A DNA stretch of 64,000 nucleotides from Thiohalocapsa sp963695445 (GCA_963695445.1 CAVOGV010000029.1:1-64000); one strand, 5' to 3'; shown: positions 8,271 through 17,167, numbered from the stretch's first letter. The notes: generated by a model from the sequence alone, not told the origin. Translations and numbers: made by a program.

Positions 8271-8393
8271 TGAGATATCGCAAGGATAGCGGGCTTGGTC
8301 ACATTTTTTTGTCGTCTTGTGCGCAATTTCCGGATTGTACTGGTCGCGATGATCGGCGCAGGCGTTACGCCGTCGGTGCAGAGCGGCGCGTGT

Positions 8394-8879
8394 TCATGCA
8401 GTCTCGCTGCGCCAGCGCTGCAAAAGTGACCGTACCTCGGTCACCACCTGCGGCACGGCGGCCGCTACCGGCGGCGTTAGCTCGCTGCCCCAGTCGACGA
8501 CTTCGGGCTCGATGCCGATCAAGGCGCGGTGCGCTGGCAGGCTGTCGGTGAGGCGGGCGATGTCCAGCAGGTCCGACAGGCTGACCTCGTGAACACTCTT
8601 GGCGTGGCGGGTCAGTTGCTCGTCCATGGCCGCGCCTTCGAAGACGCGGATGCTGCCGGGCGGCTCGCCCATGGCGGCGGCATCGATGACGATCATCTGC
8701 GAGGCATCGCTGATTGGACCCGCCAGCGTGAAGCTGAGCGTGCCGCCATCGAGTAGGCTAAGGCTCGGGTCCGCCTCGGCATCGGCGGTCAGGGCGGCGA
8801 GCACCGCGACGCCGACCGCCTCGTCTGTGAGTAACACGTTGCCCAGGCCCAGGATCAGCGTGCCGCCGTTGCTAGACAT
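8394..8879 (-). CDS. hynD: Hydrogenase maturation endopeptidase (HupD/HynD type)
   Basis: A 161-residue nickel-dependent peptidase that removes the C-terminal tail of the large subunit after Ni insertion. The three expected Ni ligands are visible: Glu in GNVLLTDEAVGV, Asp in MIVIDAAAMG and His in SVHEVSLSDLL. The start at 8879 has a GGGAG Shine-Dalgarno. An upstream ATG at 8921 would add a basic 14-residue extension but lacks support. The hynL product has the matching cleavable tail. It lies just upstream of the hydrogenase operon and is divergent from hypC. Confidence 0.92.
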   Translation of the reverse strand: MSSNGGTLILGLGNVLLTDEAVGVAVLAALTADAEADPSLSLLDGGTLSFTLAGPISDASQMIVIDAAAMGEPPGSIRVFEGAAMDEQLTRHAKSVHEVSLSDLLDIARLTDSLPAHRALIGIEPEVVDWGSELTPPVAAAVPQVVTEVRSLLQRWRSETA

Positions 8880-8968
8880 TGGTCGCTCCCGCTTTCGGGC
8901 TTGCAGACGGGTGCATGGCAAACGTACGCTTGCTAGCAGTGTTATGCGCCGATCTGGAGTGTTCGTTC

Positions 8969-9202
8969 ATGTGCATGGGTATCCCGATGCGAATCGTTGA
9001 GATCGACGGCCTGTTGGCCCGTTGCGAGGCTAAAGGCGTCGAGCGCGAGGCGAGCCTGTTGATGCTTGAGCACGAAGGGCTCGCCGTGGGCGACTATATC
9101 GTCGTGCATCTGGGACATGCCATCGATCGCGTCACGCCGGAACAGGCGGCGGATGCCTGGGCCATCTACGACGAAATGCTGGCCGCCTCGCCGACGTCCT
9201 AA
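8969..9202 (+). CDS. hypC: HypC family [NiFe] hydrogenase maturation chaperone
   Basis: A 77-residue protein beginning MCMGIPMRIVEID. The essential Cys2 of HypC follows the start Met. The segments VGDYIVVHLGHAIDRV and DAWAIYDEML match the small OB-fold and C-terminal helix of HypC. It carries the Fe(CN)2CO precursor with HypD and chaperones the large subunit. The start at 8969 is chosen because of Cys2 and a GGAG at 8956-8959. No other hyp gene is in the window, so hypABDEF must be elsewhere. It is divergent from hynD with about 90 bp between. Confidence 0.93.
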   Translation: MCMGIPMRIVEIDGLLARCEAKGVEREASLLMLEHEGLAVGDYIVVHLGHAIDRVTPEQAADAWAIYDEMLAASPTS

Positions 9203-9286
9203 GCGACTTTGGGGGGTTGGACAAAGGCCGACCGCCGGTTCGTCGCCTTGAGCCACAGGCTGCGCGCCGAGACGCGCAACGGCCCC

Positions 9287-9751
9287 TTAGCTGGCGGCGT
9301 CGATGAACTCGCTGGCAATCGCATATTGACGCTGCACCTCGTCGGTGTGGGCGTCGTCGGCACCCTCCACCAACTCGCAGTTGTTCGCCATCCGTGCCTG
9401 CATCGCCGCCTTCCAGGCGCGGTTGGTCTTCTCCGGCAACAGATGCGTGGGCGTCAATGCGGCGGCCGTTGCGGCGGCGACGAAGTGATCCGCCTGCGCC
9501 AGCCAGTCAGTGTCCTTGCCGCAGTCGGTGTAGGTCTTGGTCGACCAGCTTTTGGCGGCGCGGTAGGCGTCCTCGAGTTCGTCGGGGCTGGCATCGGATC
9601 GCATCCCGGTGCTGATGGCGCGGTTGACGCGCTCGTCGTGGCTGAGATGGATCACGCTCTCGGCGAAGCGGGCGCCGATGATGCGCTGTTGGTCATCGGT
9701 TAGGTCGTTGAGCAGTGTGCGCAAGTCCTGGTCGTTGCTGATGGTCGCCAT
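9287..9751 (-). CDS. Hypothetical protein, 154 residues
   Basis: A soluble, acidic, helix-rich protein beginning MATISNDQDLRTLLNDL. The start at 9751 has an AGAGGA Shine-Dalgarno, and longer in-frame starts would add an Arg/Pro-rich extension that looks non-coding. There is no signal peptide or recognisable motif; conserved-looking positions are YTDCGKDTDW and a second Cys in MANNCELVEG. It converges on hypC and is divergent from ppsR. I do not recognise the family. Its position beside hydrogenase genes may be incidental. Confidence 0.7.
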   Translation of the reverse strand: MATISNDQDLRTLLNDLTDDQQRIIGARFAESVIHLSHDERVNRAISTGMRSDASPDELEDAYRAAKSWSTKTYTDCGKDTDWLAQADHFVAAATAAALTPTHLLPEKTNRAWKAAMQARMANNCELVEGADDAHTDEVQRQYAIASEFIDAAS

Positions 9752-9962
9752 GGTCGGTGTCCTCTGTTCGATCGATCTTGGTCGAGGTCGGCGCCCCGGC
9801 GGTCGGCGCTGGCCCTCGGCCCGGGCGAATCGTACCGGCGCCGTCGTGGTTGCAGACACGGGCGCGTCAGGTTGAATCCTGCTTGACGTACTATCAGCCT
9901 TCACCGGTTCTCGCCGCATTGATGTGCATCACGGGATGGCCGTTGTTTAAGCAAATACTGAT

Positions 9963-10775
9963 ATGAAACGCACTGTCTATTTCGTCTCCGAAAGTACCGG
10001 CATCACCGCCGAGACTTTGGGCCATAGTCTGTTGTCGCAGTTCGATAGCGTCGAGTTCGAACAGATCTATATGCCCTACATCAACACCGAGTTGCGTGCG
10101 ACGGCGTTGACGCACCGAATGCAGGAGGCGTTTGAACGCGACGGCGCGCGCCCGATCGTCTTCGCCACCATGCTCAACAACGATATCGCCGAGATCATCA
10201 AGGGCGGGAATTGTTACTACATGGAGCTCTTCGAACGTTTCGTGGAACCGTTAAGCACCGAGCTGGGCGTGCCGCCGAGCCGTCAGTCCGGCCGCAGCCA
10301 CGCGATTACGAAGCCGAGTTCCTACACCAAGCGCATCGATGCCATCAACTTTGCGATGGCCAACGACGACGGCATCCGGCCGGACAATTTTCAGTACGCC
10401 GATGTCGTGCTGGTGGGCGTGTCCCGTTCGGGCAAGACCCCCACCTGCCTCTACCTGGCCATGCACTATGGCCTGCGTTCAGCCAACTATCCGATCACGG
10501 AGGAGGACTTCGAGCGGGGCGAACTGCCGAAGGAGGTGTGGAGTTCTAAGCACAAGATCTTCGGTCTCACTATCGATCCGGTCCGGTTGCAGGCGATTCG
10601 CGAGGAGCGGCGTCCCGGCAGTACCTACGCATCCATGCAGCGCTGCCAGAAGGACATCCGCGAGGCGCAGAGCATGTTCAAACGCCTGGAGGTGCCGGTG
10701 ATGAATACCACCAACCAGTCCATCGAGGAGATTTCGTCGCTTATCCTGCGGGCGTTGAAGACGCCGCCGCAGTGA
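9963..10775 (+). CDS. ppsR: Phosphoenolpyruvate synthase regulatory protein (kinase/pyrophosphorylase, DUF299)
   Basis: A 270-residue bifunctional enzyme that inactivates PEP synthase by ADP-dependent phosphorylation of its phospho-His neighbour Thr and reactivates it by Pi-dependent pyrophosphorolysis. The N-terminus RTVYFVSESTGITAETLGHS and the P-loop VGVSRSGKTPTCLYLA (around residue 150) are diagnostic. Length matches the family. Its partner ppsA is usually adjacent but is absent here. Start ATG at 9963 is unambiguous from alignment to the family N-terminus. Confidence 0.95.
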   Translation: MKRTVYFVSESTGITAETLGHSLLSQFDSVEFEQIYMPYINTELRATALTHRMQEAFERDGARPIVFATMLNNDIAEIIKGGNCYYMELFERFVEPLSTELGVPPSRQSGRSHAITKPSSYTKRIDAINFAMANDDGIRPDNFQYADVVLVGVSRSGKTPTCLYLAMHYGLRSANYPITEEDFERGELPKEVWSSKHKIFGLTIDPVRLQAIREERRPGSTYASMQRCQKDIREAQSMFKRLEVPVMNTTNQSIEEISSLILRALKTPPQ

Positions 10776-10854
10776 CGACTGGGGGATGCAGTTGGCGGAT
10801 GCGACGGGTGCTGCGCGATCCGGCCATGCCGTCTTTGCATCGGGGACGCGGCCG

Positions 10855-11196
10855 ATGGTGAGTCGAGCTGACACGGGCGGCGACCGGCTGCGCGACCGGG
10901 TGCGTAGGGGGCCTTCGCCCATCCATGGCAACGGCTGTTTTGCCCGCGTTGCGTTCAGCGCCGGTGATTTCATCGGTACCTATCAGGGGCCGGAGGCGCG
11001 CCGCGACGGAACCTATGTACTGTGGATCAGCGACGACCGCATCCACTGGCTCGGTCGCAGCGGGCGCAATCTGCTGCGCTGGCTGAATCATAGCGATGCG
11101 CCGAATGCGGAATTCGACGGCTTCGACCTCTACGCGCTCACCGAGATCGCCGTCGGCGAGGAGATTACGTTCGACTATTTGGCGGGCGACGTGTGA
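10855..11196 (+). CDS. Small SET-domain protein (lysine methyltransferase fold)
   Basis: The region has the hallmark SET elements in order: SPIHGNGCFARVAFSAGDFI (N-SET strand), TYQGP, the NH(S)xPN knot motif as RWLNHSDAPNAEF, and GEEITFDY at the end. It would bind S-adenosylmethionine and methylate lysine on an unknown protein. The ATG at 10855 gives 113 residues; an in-frame ATG at 10786 would add 23 residues. It begins shortly after ppsR and may be cotranscribed. There is no post-SET cysteine cluster. Such small bacterial SET proteins are known but poorly characterised. Confidence 0.85.
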   Translation: MVSRADTGGDRLRDRVRRGPSPIHGNGCFARVAFSAGDFIGTYQGPEARRDGTYVLWISDDRIHWLGRSGRNLLRWLNHSDAPNAEFDGFDLYALTEIAVGEEITFDYLAGDV

Positions 11197-11458
11197 AAAA
11201 AGGGTTATCCAAGAAGGGGTTGCGGTCTGAAGCGGACCGTGCGGAAGCGCAAGCAACATCTGCCTGGCGCCGAACGGCAATCACCGCCGCGGTGTTTTGG
11301 GTCTGCCATGCTGGTGTCGACGCGTAAGAAAGCGATCACGCCTAATGGAGATGCTCTGGTGCGGCGCCTTACGAACCAGGCCGCAGAATCGGGTCTGGTG
11401 CGTCAGGGCACCGACACGCTCGAGGCGTCCTTGCCCCGCCGGCGGATCGGTGAGCCGG

Positions 11459-13018
11459 CTAGATCGTCGCTAGGCCGGTTTCGGCGACCTGATAGACGAG
11501 GCGTTCGAACACATAGTCGACCTCGTCGTAGTTGTTGTAGACCGCCTGGGTCGAGATGCGGAAACCCACCCGATCGTCGTCTTTGAGTTCCTTGTTGCTC
11601 TTCCAGGTCGTGTAGCGGATGTAGATCTTCGGGTCTTCCTCCGCGAGCGCATCGACGACGGCAGCGATCGCATCGTGTACCGGGCCGTAGGCGCTCGAAT
11701 CGTCGCGTCCGACAAAGGGGTTAAACGATGTCAACGCGGTTGCGAAGGGGTCGTAGGCAGGGCGTTCTTCCACCCAAAGCGAGCCTGGCCACTGCGCCTC
11801 GATCAGGTCTTTGAGATAGCCGCCAAGATTCACGCCGCGCTCATAGATGCTGTTGATTCCGATCTCTTGGAAGAACGACAGGCTGTCCGTCATGGCATAA
11901 AGGGCCGGGCTGTTGTTCTCGCCGCGGAGCTGGACCCAGGTGCTCGGGTCGTAGATTCGGTTCTGAATGGCTTCCTGCGGCAGGAAGGCGTAGAGGAAGA
12001 AGTTGCCGAGGTCGAACGGCGGCAGAGCCTCACCGCTATTGCGGATGTAGAGGATTCCGGTGCCCGGCCCGCCGCAGAGCCACTTGTGACCGGCGCCGGA
12101 GACGAAGTCCGCGCCATAGGCTTGGAAATCGATGGGCAGCATGCCGAAGCCATGGGCGGAGTCGACGATCGAATAGGCACCGTAGCTCCGAGCCAGCGCG
12201 CAGAGGTCGGCGACCGGCAAGCGCAGGCCGTTCTTATAGAAGATCTCCGAGAATGCGAGGTACTGCTTCGCGCCCGCTGCTAGGGGTTCGGCCAGCGCCG
12301 GCTCGAACAGGTCGAGCACGTCCTGCACCGTGTAGCCGACGAACGGCGTGATCAGCCCCATGTCGATCGTAACCACCTCGACGCCGTGTTGCGCCGCGGC
12401 CCAGGCGATCGGCCCGGTCAGTGCCGGGTGCTCGAAGCTGGTGGTGACGATGCGGTCGCCGGGCTGCCACGGCGTGCCGGCAAAGATCAGGTTGCAGCCG
12501 TCGGTGGTGTTGTAGCTGAGCACGATCTCGGACGGGCTGGCTGCGTTGTAGGCATCGGCGACCTGGACTTGTCGCGCGGAAAGCGCCGAGGGCCCGAACA
12601 GCCCGTTCGCGAGCGGGAACAGGTCTGGGTATTCATCGTTGAGATTCGCCTGCCAGTCTTTTGGATCCTCGCTCTTATAGCGGTTGTAGACGCTGAGGTT
12701 ATTCTGTGCGAATTCTGGCTGTGATCCGGTCGTGCCGGTGTTCATGTGAATATAGTCTTTGCCGAGCAAGAACGCCTTGCGGACATCGCGCCAGTACTTC
12801 TCCGGGCTTGGGTTTCCCTTGATCCGCGGCGGGGCGAGAAGCTTTTTCGGAAGCGATCCTTCGCCATTGTTGCTGCCCTTGGCCAGCGCTTGGCCCGGAC
12901 CCATGATGCCGGCCGCGGCGGCGGCCGACGCGAAGCCCTTCATAAAGTCGCGCCGATCCAGCCCGGCGCCTTCCTCGCGGTCCGTGCTCTTGGCGTTGTT
13001 GCGTCTGAGTTTTGTCAT
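11459..13018 (-). CDS. Tat-exported aminotransferase class V-fold PLP enzyme (isopenicillin-N-epimerase-like)
   Basis: A 519-residue PLP enzyme of fold type I. The signal LDRRDFMKGFASAAAAAGIM is a Tat motif, implying export of the folded cofactor-loaded protein. Then come VLSYNTTDGCNLIF, an FEHPA motif (TTSFEHPALTG), SIVDSAHGFGMLPID with the cofactor Asp, and the Schiff-base lysine in SGAGHKWLCGGPGTG. The closest known types are isopenicillin N epimerase and cysteine desulfurase-like proteins. The substrate is unknown. The start at 13018 places the Tat RR near residue 23. A 260-bp noncoding gap (11197-11458) separates it from the SET gene. It stands alone, with no obvious operon partner. Confidence 0.88.
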   Translation of the reverse strand: MTKLRRNNAKSTDREEGAGLDRRDFMKGFASAAAAAGIMGPGQALAKGSNNGEGSLPKKLLAPPRIKGNPSPEKYWRDVRKAFLLGKDYIHMNTGTTGSQPEFAQNNLSVYNRYKSEDPKDWQANLNDEYPDLFPLANGLFGPSALSARQVQVADAYNAASPSEIVLSYNTTDGCNLIFAGTPWQPGDRIVTTSFEHPALTGPIAWAAAQHGVEVVTIDMGLITPFVGYTVQDVLDLFEPALAEPLAAGAKQYLAFSEIFYKNGLRLPVADLCALARSYGAYSIVDSAHGFGMLPIDFQAYGADFVSGAGHKWLCGGPGTGILYIRNSGEALPPFDLGNFFLYAFLPQEAIQNRIYDPSTWVQLRGENNSPALYAMTDSLSFFQEIGINSIYERGVNLGGYLKDLIEAQWPGSLWVEERPAYDPFATALTSFNPFVGRDDSSAYGPVHDAIAAVVDALAEEDPKIYIRYTTWKSNKELKDDDRVGFRISTQAVYNNYDEVDYVFERLVYQVAETGLATI

Positions 13019-13513
13019 TTTGCTTGTCTCAATAGAATGGATACAGACAGAGTCTCGCGACTCCGGTGATGCCTGCTGGCGCCTGATCCCCAGTGAGCGT
13101 GGGTGGATCAATATCGTTGTTATGGTGCAAAGCCTTTAGGGCTGCCGCGGCAGAAAAGCTACAAACTTGGCCCGTCGTCCGTCGAGTCTCGATCACAATT
13201 CGAGACGCCGCACATGGCCTAGGTGCGCGATGTTATTACCCCGCAACAATTTACAATGCTGCCGTACAGTTCCACAGAAGACTGTGATCCAGCTCTCGGG
13301 AACGTTCAGTGCTCATGATGCTGCGCACGTATATGGTGCGCGTGCCCGGCCTGATCCCGACCAGGTTGTTCAAGCTCTGCCTGCGCGCGCGTAAGCTTCA
13401 GCGCTGAGTGTACGGTGATACACGAGGCTTCACTAGTGACCGGATGGTATTGATGACGAGTCGATTGACCTAGGGCACGAGTTCGGGTATCAAAGGCCTT
13501 GAGTTGCGCCCTA
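13019..13513. other. Noncoding interval upstream of the aminotransferase and IS element
   Basis: I find no supportable gene in this stretch. It holds the presumed promoter for the minus-strand aminotransferase gene and a small hairpin at 13186-13206 (7-bp arms GTCTCGA and TCGAGAC, 7-base loop). Confidence 0.5.
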
Positions 13514-15287
13514 GCCCGTATCGCTCACCAGGGGGTGATGTTGTCGATTTCGAGCGGCGCAGCTGCGCGGGAAATAAGCCGCAGCCTGCGGCGAGGGCGG
13601 CAGAGGCAGGCATCGCTTCTCAATCACGGCCTGCTGAATTCGCTTGGTGTACGACAGTGCTGTTTCGAACACGCGTCTTTACCGGCCCGGCATAGCCGCC
13701 CGCCGGCGCCGCTTTGCGGCACCGTCCAGGGCAACAATCAATGGAGTTGGTATTCTGGCTTCAAGCTCAGGGCGCGCCGGCCCAGCGCGGCGCGCCCTGG
13801 AGGTTGGCGAGCACGGTGCGCAATAGGTCGGCGAAAGGATAACTTTCGGAGAACGCGATCCAGACCCGGCGCACGCTGATGCGCACTTGGGCGCCGATCT
13901 TCAGCAGCTTGGTGCGGATGGTTCCACATTGCGCATTGACCATCTCGGTCTCTTGCAGGCCCAAGTTGCGCAGTGCGCAGAGCAGGATGTAGGCGAAAGA
14001 GGAGAAGTAGAGGCGCAACTGGTTGGCACGCAGGGTCTGCGTGCTGGTACGGTCGGCAAACAGATCGAGTTGTTGTTCCTTGATACGGTTTTCCATGTCG
14101 CCGCGGGCGCAATAGAGCTCCTCGTAGAGGCGACGGGCGTCGGCACGCTCTACCGGCAAGGAGGTGACGACAAAGCGCGGGTTGGCGCCGTTGCTGAGAT
14201 GCTCCGCCTTGCCGACCACCCGCCGCGATTGACTCCAGCTCTTGTGCGTCTGATAGCGGAAGTCCTCGAACACACGGCTCGCGCAGCCGCTGAGGTGGTA
14301 CTGCCGCTCGGCCTCCAGCAGGGCATCGCCGAGGCGCTTGTTCAGGCGCTTGTTCTTTGCCAGGCCGAACAGGAAGTGCACGTCGTTGGCTTCGCACCAG
14401 GCCATCAATTCCTCACGACAGAATCCCGAGTCGCCACGCACAATGATCTCCACCTGCGGCCAGCGTGTGCGGATCTGGGCCACGATCCGCTGGACTTCAT
14501 CGACGCTGCCGGCGGCGGCATCGATGTTGGACTCGCGCAGGCGGGCGCAGAGGATGTGCTCGCCGCTGAAGATGTACAGCGGCAGGTAACAATAGTGACC
14601 GTAATAGCCGTGGAAGAACCGTCCCTCTTGGTCGCCATGCAACGGATCATCGGTGGCATCCAGGTCGAGCCAGATCGACGCGGGTGGCTCGGCATGGGCG
14701 TCGAGAAAACAGTCGACCATCAGCTGATCAATCCCCGCCGGCTTGGCCACGATCTTCTTGTAACGCGAATCCGCGTTGGCATTCCCGGGCGTTAGCTCCA
14801 AACGGTTGAGGGTGCTGGAGCTGGCCAGCGGCTTCCCCCGGTCTTGCTCACGCACCCGGTCCTGACCGCTCGGGTCGCGCTTGCCGACCAGCACGGCTAG
14901 CAGCGGATCCAGTCGCAGCCGGTCATGATCATTGAGGTCCTCATAGCCGAGCGCCAGCCCATAGACCCGCTGCGCCAGCAACTCCCGCACGTTGTGCTCG
15001 ATCAGTTCCGGGTCCCGGTAATCGATGAACTGCGCGGCCAGGCGGGCAAGGATACCCGTGTGCGCTTCGACTTCCCCCAGCAGCAAACCACCGGCGTCGG
15101 AACTGATCGCGCCCCCATCGAAATTCCCCACCACTGCACGCCGTCCCAAGGCGTGAAATTCCAACTGGGTTCCGCTACACTCTGTCATCGAAGGGCCATC
15201 CTCTCGTTCGTGCATAATCGTTTGATAGCAAAGCTTTTATGCCAGAGATGATGGCCCTTTTTCAACCCCCTGGTGAGATATGCGGGC
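13514..15287 (-). mobile_element. IS1380-family insertion sequence
   Basis: The element is delimited by a 23-bp imperfect inverted repeat at 13514-13536 and 15265-15287 that shares the 13-base core CTCACCAGGGGGT, with 20 of 23 positions matching. The resulting length of about 1.77 kb suits the IS1380 family. The transposase lies on the minus strand, leaving about 230 bp of noncoding DNA at its 3' side. No identical 4-5 bp target duplication is visible outside the repeats, so the insertion may be old or the exact ends may differ. An alternative pair at 13726 and 15273 (CCAGGG/CCCTGG) is weaker. Confidence 0.7.
13767..15188 (-). CDS. IS1380 family transposase
   Basis: A 473-residue DDE transposase. 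The N-terminal segment VVGNFDGGAISSDAGGLLLG is the IS1380 signature. Catalytic-region segments include SIWLDLDATDDPLHGDQ (first Asp), VEIIVRGDSGFCREELM (second Asp) and YEELYCARGDMENRIKEQQ (the Glu of the Y-(2)-R-(3)-E-(6)-K-like C-terminal motif). The reading frame is uninterrupted, so the element could still be active. The start at 15188 (MTECSGTQ) is preferred over an upstream Met adding nine residues. Confidence 0.93.
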   Translation of the reverse strand: MTECSGTQLEFHALGRRAVVGNFDGGAISSDAGGLLLGEVEAHTGILARLAAQFIDYRDPELIEHNVRELLAQRVYGLALGYEDLNDHDRLRLDPLLAVLVGKRDPSGQDRVREQDRGKPLASSSTLNRLELTPGNANADSRYKKIVAKPAGIDQLMVDCFLDAHAEPPASIWLDLDATDDPLHGDQEGRFFHGYYGHYCYLPLYIFSGEHILCARLRESNIDAAAGSVDEVQRIVAQIRTRWPQVEIIVRGDSGFCREELMAWCEANDVHFLFGLAKNKRLNKRLGDALLEAERQYHLSGCASRVFEDFRYQTHKSWSQSRRVVGKAEHLSNGANPRFVVTSLPVERADARRLYEELYCARGDMENRIKEQQLDLFADRTSTQTLRANQLRLYFSSFAYILLCALRNLGLQETEMVNAQCGTIRTKLLKIGAQVRISVRRVWIAFSESYPFADLLRTVLANLQGAPRWAGAP

Positions 15288-15759
15288 GGCAGCGCTTGTA
15301 GTTGGGATGGAAACGTTTTGGTTTCGTGGTTTTGATGTCACGTGGGCACGACCGATCGGGCCGGGTTGCCTCGATCTCCAGTGCCATGGCGCCGAGGACC
15401 GTTGTTGAGCGTGGTGCCCACGATTGGCACGTGGCCCTCGGCCCTTCGCTGCGCAAGCGGTTCGTCCGCATCAGACTTGACGGGTCTGAAAACATCTCGC
15501 GCCCCCAAGAAATTTTGTGTGTCCCAAACGCGTCCCCCGGATGTACCGCTCGGGTCGTCATCGTTTGCGCTGACCACCACGCTCCTCTAAGCTGATTGGC
15601 TCCACAGGCGGACCCCATTCTTTCTAGGCGTTACCTTTCCACCCCGTTCAATGTCCGCACGCGCCCCGTCGCGAATCAAGCGCTTTATGCGCCGGGTGGC
15701 GTCGCTCCATGATCGTTCACTCAAGCTGCCCGACCACATTGATCTCACAGGAGACCCCC
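15288..15759. other. Noncoding interval between the IS element and the FKBP gene
   Basis: I see no convincing gene. Several overlapping short frames on both strands lack family resemblance and Shine-Dalgarno sites. The promoter for the FKBP gene must lie here. Confidence 0.4.
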
Positions 15760-16188
15760 ATGTCAGAAGCCAAAGCCGGCGATACCGTCAAGGTCCACTA
15801 CACGGGAACCCTCGCCGACGGATCGGAGTTCGACTCCTCCCGCGGCCACGGGCCCCTCGAGTTCAAGCTCGGCCAGGGCAATATGATCGCGGGCTTCGAG
15901 AACGCGGTCATAGGAATGACGCTCGGCGAGCGGAAAAAGATCACCATCCCCTGCGAGCAGGCCTACGGTGAACGCAACACCCAGATGACACAGTCGGTGC
16001 CGCGCAGTGCGATCCCGGACGACATCGACCTGGCGGTTGGCATCGTGCTGCATGCCCAAAACCCCGAAGGTCAGACCATCAGCTTCACCGTCGCCGCCTT
16101 CGATGATGAGCAGGTAACGGTGGACGGTAACCATCCGCTGGCGGGTCAGGACTTGATCTTCGATCTGGAGTTGGTGGGTATCGCGTAG
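15760..16188 (+). CDS. FKBP-type peptidyl-prolyl isomerase, SlyD-like
   Basis: A 142-residue cytoplasmic PPIase. The N-terminus AGDTVKVHYTGTLADGSEFD and GHGPLEFKLGQGNMIAGFE give the FKBP half-domain; the middle section with VPRSAIPDDIDLAVG to VTVDGNHPLAGQDL is the insert-in-flap segment, ending with the second FKBP strand LIFDLELVGI. There is no His-rich metal-binding tail as in E. coli SlyD. The start at 15760 has a well-placed AGGAGA. It probably acts as a folding chaperone and isomerase. Confidence 0.93.
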   Translation: MSEAKAGDTVKVHYTGTLADGSEFDSSRGHGPLEFKLGQGNMIAGFENAVIGMTLGERKKITIPCEQAYGERNTQMTQSVPRSAIPDDIDLAVGIVLHAQNPEGQTISFTVAAFDDEQVTVDGNHPLAGQDLIFDLELVGIA

Positions 16189-16216
16189 CGATTCGCCAAC
16201 CTGCTGTTCCTCGTTC

Positions 16217-17146
16217 ATGGAGCGCTACTGGCATCTGTTACTGGCCGCCGCCGCGTTGGCTCGGCAGCCGGAGGCGATGCCGCGGGAGGAGACTGGCTTC
16301 GGCTTGGCGGCGGACGGTGCTCTGCGGTGTGCCGACAAGGCAACGCCGGTCTTGCTCCTTTGGCAACCGCAGGGCGGCTGGCGCTGCACCGATGCACTGG
16401 ACGCGGCGGCGCAGGCATTCATCGAACTCTACCTGCCCCTGTGTCAGCCTCTCTGCCAAGCTGGACGCAACGCAAGGCGCGTCGTCGCGCATCTGGGACA
16501 GAGCCTGGACGGCTGTATCGCCACCCACACTGGCGACTCCGCGCGCGTGACAGGCCCAGACAACATCATGCATCTGCACCGGATGCGGGCCCTCAGCGAT
16601 GCGGTGATCGTTGGTGCCGGAACCGTTGCTAACGATGACCCGCGGCTGACCACGCGATTGGTGGCCGGTGCCCACGCGGTGCGGGTCGTGCTGGACCCCG
16701 AGGCAAGACTCGGTCTTGATTACCAGCTGTTCCGTGATGGCGCGGCGCCGACGCTGCTCTGTCGCATGGCCGGTCGTTCCGAGCTGATGCCCGCGCGAGC
16801 GGAGGTGATGGAGATGCCAGTGTCCGACAACCTTCCGGACCTGGGCAAGCTGGTCGAGGCCCTTGCGGAACGCGGGTTGCGTCGCCTGTTCGTCGAGGGT
16901 GGCGGGGTCACCGTGTCGGATTTTCTGAAACAGGGGTTGCTCGATCGACTTCAGATCGCCGTCGCCCCGTTGATCATCGGCCGCGGACGTACCGGCGTGA
17001 GCTTGCCGGCTTGCGATGCGATGGAGCAGGCGTTGCGCCCGCCGAAGCGCCTGTACCAGATGGGAGAAGACGTGCTGTACGACTTCGATCTGAGCCCCGC
17101 TGCCGCGGCCAAGTCGGTGCACGGGGGCATCCGACGCCTGGCCTGA
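16217..17146 (+). CDS. RibD C-terminal-domain (dihydrofolate-reductase-like) protein
   Basis: A 309-residue protein with a RibD_C reductase fold from about residue 85: VVAHLGQSLDGCIAT, then DAVIVGAGTVANDDPRLTTR (the NADPH/substrate motif of riboflavin reductases), RVVLDPEARL, LRRLFVEGGGVTVSDFL and LQIAVAPLIIGRGRTG. The N-terminal 80 residues are not the RibD deaminase domain and lack its zinc motif. It is therefore a stand-alone 5-amino-6-ribosylamino-pyrimidinone reductase or a related NADPH reductase of unknown substrate. It starts 28 bases after the FKBP gene. Confidence 0.82.
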   Translation: MERYWHLLLAAAALARQPEAMPREETGFGLAADGALRCADKATPVLLLWQPQGGWRCTDALDAAAQAFIELYLPLCQPLCQAGRNARRVVAHLGQSLDGCIATHTGDSARVTGPDNIMHLHRMRALSDAVIVGAGTVANDDPRLTTRLVAGAHAVRVVLDPEARLGLDYQLFRDGAAPTLLCRMAGRSELMPARAEVMEMPVSDNLPDLGKLVEALAERGLRRLFVEGGGVTVSDFLKQGLLDRLQIAVAPLIIGRGRTGVSLPACDAMEQALRPPKRLYQMGEDVLYDFDLSPAAAAKSVHGGIRRLA

Positions 17147-17167
17147 AGACGATCGGGCTCGGCCGAT

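Noticed and set aside
11239..11586. Plus-strand open frame after the SET gene
   Set aside because: Overlaps the C-terminus of the aminotransferase on the other strand, lacks motifs and has Arg-rich shadow composition.
13186..13206. Hairpin suggestive of a tRNA arm
   Set aside because: No acceptor, D or anticodon arms and no T-loop consensus around it.
13726..15273. Alternative IS ends CCAGGG / CCCTGG
   Set aside because: Only six bases match at the tips and no target duplication; the 23-bp pair at 13514 and 15287 is longer.
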